From: Psychrobacter sp. I-STPA6b
GTDB taxonomy: Bacteria > Pseudomonadota > Gammaproteobacteria > Pseudomonadales > Moraxellaceae
Direction of reading: 5' to 3'
Assembly (NCBI RefSeq): GCF_020662265.1
Contig: NZ_VEWM01000057.1
Location: 1 to 64,000 of the forward strand
DNA length: 64,000 nt
Below the pieces are notes generated by a model that did no database searches, was not told the origin of the DNA, and saw nothing but the letters and a program-made list of their open reading frames with translations. This document shows, piece after piece, positions 36,571 to 45,600 of the stretch (its first letter is position 1; every line of letters begins with the position of its first letter). The translations under genes were made by a program, and so were the position numbers.

Positions 36571-39500
36571 ATGACGACTGTGACTGAGCCAACCGCTACT
36601 CACCCAGCAAAAAACGCTATTCAAGCAGTACATTTTATTGGTATTCGCCATCATAGTCCTGTGTGTGCCACCTTGGTGCAACAATGGATATTGACGCATC
36701 GCCCTGCGGTGGTATTGATTGAAGCCCCCAGTGATATTAAGCCACAGTTGGCACAGTTTTTCTTGCCACACCAACTGCCCATTGCTTTATACAGCTATCG
36801 CCAAGAGCGAGTTTTAGCACAGCCGATTGCCGATTTGGATTTAGAGGACAATAATTTAGAAAACAACAATTTAGACGCTCAGGATAATATCCAAACAGCT
36901 CAAAGTTGGTTTCCCTTATTAGACTATTCACCAGAATGGCTCGCCATTCAGACAGCAGGTAAAATTAATGCTGAAATTGATTTTATTGACCTCCCCCATT
37001 GGAGCTATCGGGCAAGTATCCATCATAACTGGCAAGACAGTACAGACAATCAATCCCCCTTATCTGCTCAATCATTGGATAACGATAACCAAACAAGCAA
37101 TCGTTATCATCATGTCCTTACCCAACTATTAGAACAAACAGGCTGTGATAATCAAGATGCTTTGTGGGAGCGATGGTTTGAACAAACCACTGACCTAAAT
37201 CATTTTGACAACAAGCACTTTGACAACAAGCACTTTGACAACAAGAACTTTGACAATATTGAAACTCGGTTGGCTTATTATTTTGATGTGTTGCGAGGTG
37301 ATGCCAAAGGCTCAATAGAAGACCGTTGCCGAGAAGGCTATATGGCACAATGGATTGCTTATCATCAAGCCAAACTAGCAATAGCAATGGCCAAGGGTCA
37401 ACAAAATAAGCAAGGAGGCATTTTGGTGGTGTGTGGCGGTTGGCACATCAATGGTATCAAACAACAACTTAACCAACTACAACAACAATTAAAACAACAA
37501 CCAATACAACATCAAACAGAGGAAACCTTATTACCCTCACCACCTGATATGCAACGTTATGTTAAGCAGTTTTTTCAATTGCAACATGGTCAATCACAAA
37601 ATAGACAGTCAGAAGATAATAAAAATAATGCTGATATTAAAGGTGTTGAAAATAAGGATAGCAATGACTATAACGATGACGCTGAGTTTGATAATTTGTT
37701 ACCACGTACACAAATTATCAGTCAAGGCAACTATCTAATACCGTTTAGCTTTAAGCAGGTCGAAAGTCTTATGGGTTATGGGGCGGGTATGCCCTCACCG
37801 CAGTATTACCAGTGGCTATTTGATGCCAAGATGAACCACCAAATCGCCCATGACACCGCCATGATTGCCATTTGCCAAGCCATACGGCAAGCAAAACAGC
37901 CCCTATCCACAGCGACACTAACGGCATGGCAACACAGCAGTGCCAGTTTGGCAGCTCTGCGTGGTTTGGCTACCCCGAGTCGGCAAGAACTGCTTGATGC
38001 CATGTTAAGCTGTGTGGTCAATGATACCTTGCCGACGGTCAGCCCTTGGAATGATTCCAAACTAAACCACGCCAGCAACGATGGCTGGCAATATCTGCGT
38101 TTATTACATAGCGATGACCACCCATTAATCCGCCTTGCTTTGACCACATTAACAGGACAACGCAGTGGCAAATTGGCACAGTTCACCCCCACACCACCCT
38201 TACTTATTGCCATTGAAACGTTGCTACAACGTTTTGACTTAATGCCCACTGACCAGCCACAAATGTTGAAATTAAGCTATCGTGACCCCGTTGAGCGAGA
38301 AAAATTACATATTTTATGGCAATTATCAGTACTTAATATTTCTAGTGTGCAATTAATTACCCCAAACACTAACCAACAGTCAAACAACAACTCAAATAGC
38401 AACCAAAAAGTAAATAGCCCTTTAGCCACTGAGCAGTGGCAACTACATAAAAATGTACATTGGCAAGTCGAGCTTATCCAAGCTTCACGCTATGGAGCAA
38501 GCCTTGCACAAGCCAGCCAAACAGCATTAAATGAACGCTTTTATCAAATCCAGCAACTGCCCGATGCTGACAGCCAAATTGATGCCATTACGCAAATTTT
38601 TAGTAGCGTTATTCATTGTGGCTTTGATACATGGTCAGCCCAACTGATTACTCAGCTTGAACGGCTATTGCCACATATCCAAAAACGCCAAGCCATCAGC
38701 AGATTGGGTAATCGGCTGATTAGTATGCAATTGCAAGGATTTTGGGGGCAAGATATTGAGCGTCTATTGGCGATACCCTTGATTTTGGTGATTCAGCGTT
38801 TGCTATGGTTGGTTGATGGTGATTATAGTCATAGTAACAGCCAACACCATCAAGACAAACAAGCCGACATCACCAGTATCCAAATCATCACGCATGGCAT
38901 TGAGCAAGCAGACAGACTCAATGCCATGGCACAAATAACACTAAGCTCACTTAATCCACTTAACTCATTTAGCCCACTTAGCTTGCCCAGTTCTCAATCA
39001 GAAAATTTACCAACCACACAAGTAACACCGCTTGACCCTTTGAGTATGTGCCAAGTGCTACAACGTCTAAGCCTTGATAATCAAACCAGTGCAACATTAA
39101 GAGGCAGTGCCGTTGGCAGTTATCAACGCTTGATTCATCAGTTTGGTCAATCTACCCAGCTAGATTTAGTTGCCATAGATTTAATTGGTATTATCAAAAG
39201 CGTGCCTGTGGTCGATAAATTGGGTGATTTTTTATTGGGATTGTTTGCCACCGCCCGCCATGAAATCACTCGCCAAGCGAATTTATTAGACAGTTTGCAC
39301 CAAATTTTTAGCCAAATAAATGATACAGAATTTTTAACCGCATTGCCCAGTTTACGCCAAGCATTTGGCTGGTTTCCACCACGAGAACGACAGCAACTTG
39401 CCAAACAACTTGCCTCTATTATGGGATTAAATAACGAGCAAGCACAACAATGGCAACGGTTAATCCAACAACCCCTTCCCCAAGACAGCCAAACATTGGC

Positions 39501-39600
39501 AAGACAAATAAGCCATGCCAGCTCCATTGAGCAACAAACCTTAGCCTATCTGCAACAAATTTATCCGCCATTTTGGCAACAAATTGGGGAGCCAGACTGA
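36571..39600 (+). CDS. DUF5682 family protein (YehM-like)
   Basis: A 1009-residue protein starting at ATG 36571. Near the N-terminus is the family signature VHFIGIRHHSPVCATL (GIRHHSP at residues 24-30), followed by VVLIEAPSDI. Another conserved block is GGILVVCGGWHINGIKQQL near residue 290. A 15-bp in-frame DNA repeat encodes HFDNKHFDNKHFDNKNFDN near residues 211-229. There are several Gln-rich linkers, and the second half is helical without recognised motifs. No membrane segment or signal is seen. Position after the MoxR gene and before the VWA gene matches E. coli yehM. Function is unknown; its overlap with the next gene (ATGA) suggests coordinated production. Confidence 0.82.
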   Translation: MTTVTEPTATHPAKNAIQAVHFIGIRHHSPVCATLVQQWILTHRPAVVLIEAPSDIKPQLAQFFLPHQLPIALYSYRQERVLAQPIADLDLEDNNLENNNLDAQDNIQTAQSWFPLLDYSPEWLAIQTAGKINAEIDFIDLPHWSYRASIHHNWQDSTDNQSPLSAQSLDNDNQTSNRYHHVLTQLLEQTGCDNQDALWERWFEQTTDLNHFDNKHFDNKHFDNKNFDNIETRLAYYFDVLRGDAKGSIEDRCREGYMAQWIAYHQAKLAIAMAKGQQNKQGGILVVCGGWHINGIKQQLNQLQQQLKQQPIQHQTEETLLPSPPDMQRYVKQFFQLQHGQSQNRQSEDNKNNADIKGVENKDSNDYNDDAEFDNLLPRTQIISQGNYLIPFSFKQVESLMGYGAGMPSPQYYQWLFDAKMNHQIAHDTAMIAICQAIRQAKQPLSTATLTAWQHSSASLAALRGLATPSRQELLDAMLSCVVNDTLPTVSPWNDSKLNHASNDGWQYLRLLHSDDHPLIRLALTTLTGQRSGKLAQFTPTPPLLIAIETLLQRFDLMPTDQPQMLKLSYRDPVEREKLHILWQLSVLNISSVQLITPNTNQQSNNNSNSNQKVNSPLATEQWQLHKNVHWQVELIQASRYGASLAQASQTALNERFYQIQQLPDADSQIDAITQIFSSVIHCGFDTWSAQLITQLERLLPHIQKRQAISRLGNRLISMQLQGFWGQDIERLLAIPLILVIQRLLWLVDGDYSHSNSQHHQDKQADITSIQIITHGIEQADRLNAMAQITLSSLNPLNSFSPLSLPSSQSENLPTTQVTPLDPLSMCQVLQRLSLDNQTSATLRGSAVGSYQRLIHQFGQSTQLDLVAIDLIGIIKSVPVVDKLGDFLLGLFATARHEITRQANLLDSLHQIFSQINDTEFLTALPSLRQAFGWFPPRERQQLAKQLASIMGLNNEQAQQWQRLIQQPLPQDSQTLARQISHASSIEQQTLAYLQQIYPPFWQQIGEPD
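37201..37258 (+). repeat. 15-bp tandem repeat inside the DUF5682 gene
   Basis: About three and a half copies of a 15-bp unit (CACTTTGACAACAAG) encode a repeated HFDNK pentapeptide. Because the unit is a multiple of three, copy changes would lengthen or shorten the protein without breaking the frame. Confidence 0.9.
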
Positions 39601-40838
39601 TGACCCTACCAAAGCTAACACCAGCACTAATGCCAACTTCAAAACCACAAAACAGTGATAACGACCAGCCCCCATTATCTATTCAAGACCGCTGGCGACT
39701 GTTATTAGGCGAAGTATGTGACAGCAGTTTTGGACAAAATCAAAACCCTACCGTGAGCCAAATGAATCAACATCTCACTTGGCTATATGGTCGTGAGCAA
39801 GCAGGTTTGGGCTTGAATACTGGCAATGGCAATGGTGGTGGTAGTAGTAGCGACAGCAGTCAAGAACAACTGCAACGCCAAGCAGGGCAAGGTGCGTCCA
39901 CCCTAAGCACGCCAGAGTGGATAAATAACATTGAAGTGCTATTTCCCAAACAAACCGTCGAACGCCTACAAAAAGACGCATTAGAACTCTATCAACTCGA
40001 TGACTTAGTCACCTGCCCTGAAGTTTTGCAACGGGCAACACCCAATCCCACTTTATTATCGGCGGTATTGCGTACCAAACACCTGATGAATCCTGAAGTG
40101 CTGGCTATGGCTCGTAAATTAGTCAAGCAAGTGGTCGAGGAATTACTAAACAAATTAAAACTGGATATCGAGCGTAGTACTCTTGGTAAAAGAGAACCTG
40201 CACAGCTTAAAAAGCAAGGCAGTAGCAAACAACTGGCATTTAAAGCCACCATCAAACGCAACTTACAACATTATGACCCGAAACGCCGTCAGCTTATCTT
40301 AGCCCAGCCGTGGTTTTATAGTCACCACAGCCCCAGTCTAAAAGAGTGGCAACTGATTATCTTGGTTGACCAAAGTGGCAGTATGGTCGATTCGGTCATT
40401 CATTCTGCCATTGTTGCAGCAAGTTTTTGGGGCATACGTCGCTTGCGTACCCATCTGATTGCCTTTGATACCAATGTTGTTGATTTGACCGACGAGGTGC
40501 AAGACCCTGTCGAGCTACTTATGCAAGTACAGCTTGGCGGTGGTACTAATATCGCGAATGCAGTGCAGTATGCCAGTGAGCTTATCACTGTACCCAAACG
40601 CACCATGGTAGTGTTAATCAGTGACTTTTATGAAGGTGGTAATGAGGCGTGGCTTGTGCAGCAAATCGCCCAATTACATACTCAAGGCAGTAAAGTATTG
40701 GCACTGGCTGCCTTAGATGAAAATGCCAACCCAAGCTACTGCCATGATACTGCCCAACAGCTTGCCAAAGCAGGTGCCAGCGTCGCCGCCATGACCCCTG
40801 CCAAACTGGCAGATTGGGTGATTGAAGTGATGGGATAA
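39600..40838 (+). CDS. VWA (CoxE-like) domain protein (YehP-like)
   Basis: About 412 residues from ATG 39600, which overlaps the preceding stop as ATGA. An N-terminal region rich in Gly, Ser and Asn (GNGNGGGSSSDSSQEQLQRQAGQG) follows a short helical start. The C-terminal VWA domain has an intact metal-dependent adhesion site: LVDQSGSMVDS (DxSxS, Asp near residue 257), the threonine motif GGGTNIANAV, and the Asp of LISDFYEGG. Such VWA proteins are standard clients of MoxR ATPases, here encoded two genes upstream. The counterpart in E. coli is yehP. No signal peptide, so it acts in the cytoplasm. Confidence 0.9.
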   Translation: MTLPKLTPALMPTSKPQNSDNDQPPLSIQDRWRLLLGEVCDSSFGQNQNPTVSQMNQHLTWLYGREQAGLGLNTGNGNGGGSSSDSSQEQLQRQAGQGASTLSTPEWINNIEVLFPKQTVERLQKDALELYQLDDLVTCPEVLQRATPNPTLLSAVLRTKHLMNPEVLAMARKLVKQVVEELLNKLKLDIERSTLGKREPAQLKKQGSSKQLAFKATIKRNLQHYDPKRRQLILAQPWFYSHHSPSLKEWQLIILVDQSGSMVDSVIHSAIVAASFWGIRRLRTHLIAFDTNVVDLTDEVQDPVELLMQVQLGGGTNIANAVQYASELITVPKRTMVVLISDFYEGGNEAWLVQQIAQLHTQGSKVLALAALDENANPSYCHDTAQQLAKAGASVAAMTPAKLADWVIEVMG

Positions 40839-40888
40839 TATTAACTAGTCATTAAAATAACTAGCCATTCAAATATAGAAATAGAACT

Positions 40889-43393
40889 ATGAGCCAATCT
40901 ACACCCACACTTGCCAAACTACCAAACATTGCCAGCCTAAACCCTGACAAACTTAGCCATATTGCCAATAAAGGACTGGTCAAACGGGCACAAAAAGCCC
41001 TTGAAAAAGGTGATATTCCCAGTCTTAGTACCGATGATAGTCTAACCCTTACTGCCAGCTTTGATGATGGTAATCAAGTCACATGGCAACTTAAGCAAGC
41101 CATCAATGATAGCCAATGTGATTGTCCTGCCATTGCCCATAGCCTATGTCGCCACCAGCTACAAACTGCCCTTACCTACCGTCAATATTACCAAGAAAAT
41201 TTTGGCAACCCTGATGACCAACAACCTGCCATTCATACCCTTACTGCTGAGGACATCTGCCAATATAGCAATGATATTTATCATAAAAACACCCGACAAC
41301 GTGCCAGCAAACTGTGTCAACCCAATATCAGCATTATCCTATTCGATGGCGAACAAGAGCCTTGTGCCACTGCTCGCCTACCAATGGCAACAGTTAGATT
41401 TTGGGGTGGGGCTTTATTACAAGAATGTATTTGTGATTGCCATAAAAAACAAGGCTGTGAGCATATTTTGCTGGCGTCCATTGCCTTTATTAATGTTGGT
41501 GACACGCTACAGAACCAATCAGCCAATAGCTTATCAGTTACCCTAACCGCTGATGATATTAGCAACCTTAATAATAAAAACAGCCATCAACAAAGTTCAA
41601 ATAAAAACCCTAATAACACTTCATCTGACAAAGACGAACCCAAGCAACAAGCTAACAACAAAGTTAATAAGCAAAATGAAGAACAAGACAATAAGCAAAT
41701 TTATCAAAAGCTTACCCAACAGCTATTTTCACCACAGGCGATTCAGCATGTTTTCTCATTATTAAGCGATGAGGAGCAACAACTATTTTGCCAACTGTAC
41801 CAATTTGGCATTAGCGGTAATAACATTGGTGATGGCATAAACGCCAACCAACAACGCCTTGCCAATATCCACCAAGACTGTCAAAAAAAGCACTATATCT
41901 GGCTGATGGACATCATCGATGACCTACAAGACTGGCTAACTGCCTATCAAATACGCCGTAGTGACTTCGACTTTGCACAAGGCAACCGTCTAATTGCAGA
42001 TTACCTACTTAGACGGCTGGCAGGGCAACAACCTGCATTTTCCCAAGTTAGCCTTGGCGTCGGGCTTAAACACACCACCAACATTGCCACCACCCAACTG
42101 CTCAGCCTTGGTTGTCAAATCCAAGCCTACGCTGATACTTATCACGCCCAAACCATGCTCTTAGACATTCATAGTCATAGCTTATCTTTGCTGTATCACA
42201 CTTGGTCAGCACCACAAACCCAATCTCAAACCTCGTCCTTATCTCAAACTCAACCACAACAAGCACCAATACAAGCAAATGACCCCGTAACCAACCAGCA
42301 AAAACAACAACAAATTCGCCAACAATCCCTTGCCCCACAGCTGACATTGGCTGAGCTACAACATGGACTATTAACCAGTCAACGAGGCAAACGCTACGCC
42401 AATCACCGCCTCACCCTAAACAAAACCCGCCGAGCTTATAACCAACGCTTACCTTATACTGTCACTGCCGAACAATTAAGCAACCTACCCACGCCCATTC
42501 GCTTTGCCACAATTGCACAGCTAAAAGCTCATTATCAAAAACGCACTCCCAGCTTTATCCAGCCTCGTTATCAGCACCCTGACTTTGTTATCTTGCCCAT
42601 TGCCCAAATACACTATATCGGCTATGACCCTGCTGAACAAAGGGTGGCAATCTTAGTCACAGATACAGACATCTCTAGTAATCCCGATAGCACACCCAGC
42701 CATTTCTGGATACAACAACACTACCGTAAACATACCCCTTATGCCTTAGAAATGCTTTGCCAAGCCTTTTTAAATGACAGAAGTGATGATAGCAAAGACA
42801 ATTTAAATGGCAACTTAAACAGTGATTCAAATAACAAAGATTTAAGCCCTCACTACAGCACCACTGTCCACCATGTCGCAGGTACGCTTTCATGGCAACG
42901 CTATCAAGGGCAGATGATGGCAGTTATCACCCCTTGGGCAATATTTCATGATGACCAGCACATCGTCCCCAGTATTGACCTGCCTGCCCATCTGTCACAT
43001 TCAAATAACAAGCAACCTGCTAAAGAGTGGCTAAGCCAGTTGCCTTGTATTGACTTAAGCGAAATCAACACTAATGATACAAGCAGTCTATCTACCTTTC
43101 TGACCAATCCCTTAACCAATTCCCTAACTAACGCCTTCACCGATTCACAAACCCTATTATCTGCCTGCCAACGCTGGCTAGATGATGCTTTATTATGTGG
43201 AAGTGAGCGTTTATCCGAACGCTTTTGGTATGAGCATCAACAACTTGCCCAATATGCAGGGCAAATCGGACATCACACCCTAGCCACATGGTTAAACCAG
43301 CTACAGCCTAACACTGCCAACCCCAAAGACTTTATTATTATGCTGATGGCGATTACGGTGATGAGTGAAGTGGCATATATTGGCTGTGTTTAA
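40889..43393 (+). CDS. Double SWIM zinc-finger protein (YehQ-like)
   Basis: An 834-residue protein with two SWIM-type CxCx(n)CxH zinc fingers: CDCPAIAHSLCRH with Cys 77, 79 and 87 and His 89, and CICDCHKKQGCEH with Cys 180 and 182, Cys 190 and His 192. SWIM fingers bind DNA or proteins. Between and after them are low-complexity stretches rich in Asn, Gln and Ser (residues about 225-255, 445-475 and 630-650). The rest is helical without recognised motifs. It is the last member of the YehI-YehQ-like set and is followed by sbcD. In E. coli the SWIM gene is yehQ. Function is not established. Confidence 0.85.
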   Translation: MSQSTPTLAKLPNIASLNPDKLSHIANKGLVKRAQKALEKGDIPSLSTDDSLTLTASFDDGNQVTWQLKQAINDSQCDCPAIAHSLCRHQLQTALTYRQYYQENFGNPDDQQPAIHTLTAEDICQYSNDIYHKNTRQRASKLCQPNISIILFDGEQEPCATARLPMATVRFWGGALLQECICDCHKKQGCEHILLASIAFINVGDTLQNQSANSLSVTLTADDISNLNNKNSHQQSSNKNPNNTSSDKDEPKQQANNKVNKQNEEQDNKQIYQKLTQQLFSPQAIQHVFSLLSDEEQQLFCQLYQFGISGNNIGDGINANQQRLANIHQDCQKKHYIWLMDIIDDLQDWLTAYQIRRSDFDFAQGNRLIADYLLRRLAGQQPAFSQVSLGVGLKHTTNIATTQLLSLGCQIQAYADTYHAQTMLLDIHSHSLSLLYHTWSAPQTQSQTSSLSQTQPQQAPIQANDPVTNQQKQQQIRQQSLAPQLTLAELQHGLLTSQRGKRYANHRLTLNKTRRAYNQRLPYTVTAEQLSNLPTPIRFATIAQLKAHYQKRTPSFIQPRYQHPDFVILPIAQIHYIGYDPAEQRVAILVTDTDISSNPDSTPSHFWIQQHYRKHTPYALEMLCQAFLNDRSDDSKDNLNGNLNSDSNNKDLSPHYSTTVHHVAGTLSWQRYQGQMMAVITPWAIFHDDQHIVPSIDLPAHLSHSNNKQPAKEWLSQLPCIDLSEINTNDTSSLSTFLTNPLTNSLTNAFTDSQTLLSACQRWLDDALLCGSERLSERFWYEHQQLAQYAGQIGHHTLATWLNQLQPNTANPKDFIIMLMAITVMSEVAYIGCV

Positions 43394-43530
43394 AAAGAAC
43401 AGTATTAAAAGGGACAGCATTTAAAATGAACGATGGTTAAAAACCACCCAAAACACTGATATACTGACATATTCATATCCGCCGAATGTTATCTCTATTC
43501 TATCTTTTATAAACGCAGTAGCCATCAGCC

Positions 43531-44901
43531 ATGCCCAATACCCCAACTGATACCGCCCAAGCCATTAATACTCAGACCAGCAACACCCAAACTACTAACA
43601 CCCCCAACCGCCCTGCCCTGACCATCTTACATACCTCTGACTGGCATCTAGGTAGACGGCTATATGGACAACAACGTTATGCAGAATTTGACGCTTTTTT
43701 GACATGGCTTACCGACACCATTGAGCAACAGCAAGTAGATGTGGTCATTGTCGCAGGCGACATCTTTGACACCATGACCCCAAGCAACAAAGCCCAAGCC
43801 TTATATTATGAATTTTTGGGTAAAATCTCCCAGTTACACTGTCAGCATGTGGTTATTGTTGCAGGCAACCACGATTCCCCCACCTTTTTGGACGCCCCCA
43901 AAACTGCCCTAAAATATCTAAACGTGCATATTATTGGTACAGCTTGCGAAGACCCTCGTGACGAAGTATTGACTTTAATGGACAATCAAGGCAATCCATA
44001 TTGTATCGTTACTGCCGTCCCCTACCTACGTGACCGTGATGTGCGAGGCAGTATCGCTGGTGAGTCCAGTAGCGACAAAGACGCCAATGTCATTGCAGGT
44101 ATTCAAGCACACTATCAACAAGTTGCAGAACATGCCAAAAGCATACAGAGCAAGCTTATTGCCAACCATCAGTGTCATATCCCCATCATCGCCACAGGTC
44201 ATCTATTCACCGTAGGTGGAAAAACCACTGATGATGATGGCGTACGTGACTTATATGTCGGCACACTTGGGCAAGTGTCCGCCAGTATATTTGATGACTG
44301 CTTTGACTATGTGGCACTTGGGCATCTGCATGTACCACAAAAAGTTGGCGGTTGTGAGCATATCCGCTACAGTGGCTCACCCATTGCCATGGGCTTTGGT
44401 GAAGCTCGGCAACAAAAACAAGTATTACTCGTTCGTTTTACTCATATAGATAAGAAAAATCAAACGGATAAGCAAATAACGTCGATTGCCGTACCTTGCT
44501 TTCAGCCAATGGCACAAATATCAGGCACACTTGAGCAAATTGAGGAAAAAATCCATCACGCTGTCACCAGCTTATGCCAAGAAAACAACACACAAAATCG
44601 CACACTTTGGCTCGAGGTCATATATACTGGACAAGAGGTGGTCAGTGACCTACGTGAGCATATCCAAACCATCATCAGTGACCTACCATGTGAGGTATTA
44701 AAAATCAAAAATACCAGTACTTATAACAAAGTGCTACAACAACAAAGTGATGATGAAACCCTACAAGACTTAGATGAACGTGAGGTTTTTGAACGCTGTT
44801 TGGATACTTATCAAATTCCTGACAGTCAAAAACCCACCCTACGCCAAGCTTATGAGCAGATTTTATATAATATTGAACATAAAGATAAACAGGCGGAATA
44901 A
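43531..44901 (+). CDS. sbcD: Exonuclease SbcD (Mre11 family)
   Basis: A 456-residue nuclease subunit of the SbcCD complex, which cuts hairpins and protein-blocked DNA ends. Phosphoesterase motifs are in order: HTSDWHLGRRLYG (about 34-46), VIVAGDIFDTMTPS, VIVAGNHDSPTFLDAP, IATGHLFTVGG, and YVALGHLHVPQKVG, giving all expected metal ligands. The N-terminal about 30 residues are a Thr/Asn/Gln-rich extension absent from most SbcD, where translation usually starts just before the TILHTSDWHLG segment. The C-terminal region is also longer than the about 400 residues of E. coli SbcD. sbcC follows after a small lipoprotein gene. Confidence 0.94.
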   Translation: MPNTPTDTAQAINTQTSNTQTTNTPNRPALTILHTSDWHLGRRLYGQQRYAEFDAFLTWLTDTIEQQQVDVVIVAGDIFDTMTPSNKAQALYYEFLGKISQLHCQHVVIVAGNHDSPTFLDAPKTALKYLNVHIIGTACEDPRDEVLTLMDNQGNPYCIVTAVPYLRDRDVRGSIAGESSSDKDANVIAGIQAHYQQVAEHAKSIQSKLIANHQCHIPIIATGHLFTVGGKTTDDDGVRDLYVGTLGQVSASIFDDCFDYVALGHLHVPQKVGGCEHIRYSGSPIAMGFGEARQQKQVLLVRFTHIDKKNQTDKQITSIAVPCFQPMAQISGTLEQIEEKIHHAVTSLCQENNTQNRTLWLEVIYTGQEVVSDLREHIQTIISDLPCEVLKIKNTSTYNKVLQQQSDDETLQDLDEREVFERCLDTYQIPDSQKPTLRQAYEQILYNIEHKDKQAE

Positions 44902-44909
44902 AATATACA

Positions 44910-45509
44910 ATGACCACTATACAGCAATTATTTTCACAAGATAAATCAACTGGTCTTTATCCTATATTTAATATCACTTTGACCATAATCCTACTAGCCT
45001 TATCAGGCTGTAGTAATGATGCTGACTGGTCACAAAAAGTGAATGATAGCATTAATAATGGCATAGAAACATTAGCAAATAACAGTCATCTAGGTAAAAT
45101 TCAAACCATTGATATTGAAGGGGATTTTATTATTACAAAATCAGGACTGGTACTAGATAATCAGAAAATTGACGCTGATGTTGTCGGTAATTCAATCGGC
45201 GTTTGTTTGCGATTTGATAATAAAAAACTGCCTTACCAACATCTTAGTGAAGTGGACGATTGGACAAATCGTATTAACCTAAAAGCAATTGTAGTATTAG
45301 AAAATAACCCACATATTTTATTAACTAAATCAGCAAGAGGATTAATTGCCACTAGCACAGAAGATCGCATCAAACCTGACGATTATGTCAATATATGTCT
45401 AAGCAATCATCATATCAATCCCAGCTTAGTTGGACAAAAAGTAAAACAAATAACCATAACCGCTGATGAGAATTTATATATAGAAAATATTCAATGGGGT
45501 TCAAGTTAG
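44910..45509 (+). CDS. Small hypothetical lipoprotein between sbcD and sbcC
   Basis: A 199-residue protein with a signal region (NITLTIILLALSGC) ending in a lipobox at about residues 31-34, so probably a membrane-anchored periplasmic lipoprotein. The preceding n-region is unusually long (about 20 residues). The mature domain is beta-rich (IQTIDIEGDFIITKSGLVLDNQKID, VNICLSNHHINPSLVGQKVKQITITADENL) and carries two cysteines that could pair. I do not recognise the family. It starts 9 bp after the sbcD stop and so is in the same operon, yet SbcCD is cytoplasmic, making the link puzzling. Confidence 0.65.
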   Translation: MTTIQQLFSQDKSTGLYPIFNITLTIILLALSGCSNDADWSQKVNDSINNGIETLANNSHLGKIQTIDIEGDFIITKSGLVLDNQKIDADVVGNSIGVCLRFDNKKLPYQHLSEVDDWTNRINLKAIVVLENNPHILLTKSARGLIATSTEDRIKPDDYVNICLSNHHINPSLVGQKVKQITITADENLYIENIQWGSS

Positions 45510-45600
45510 GTTTGATTTTAAATTTTATTGATCCTTAACACTCAGCCAAATCCAAACTCTACCAAACCAAATTAACATCCAACCAAATCAAGACCCAACC

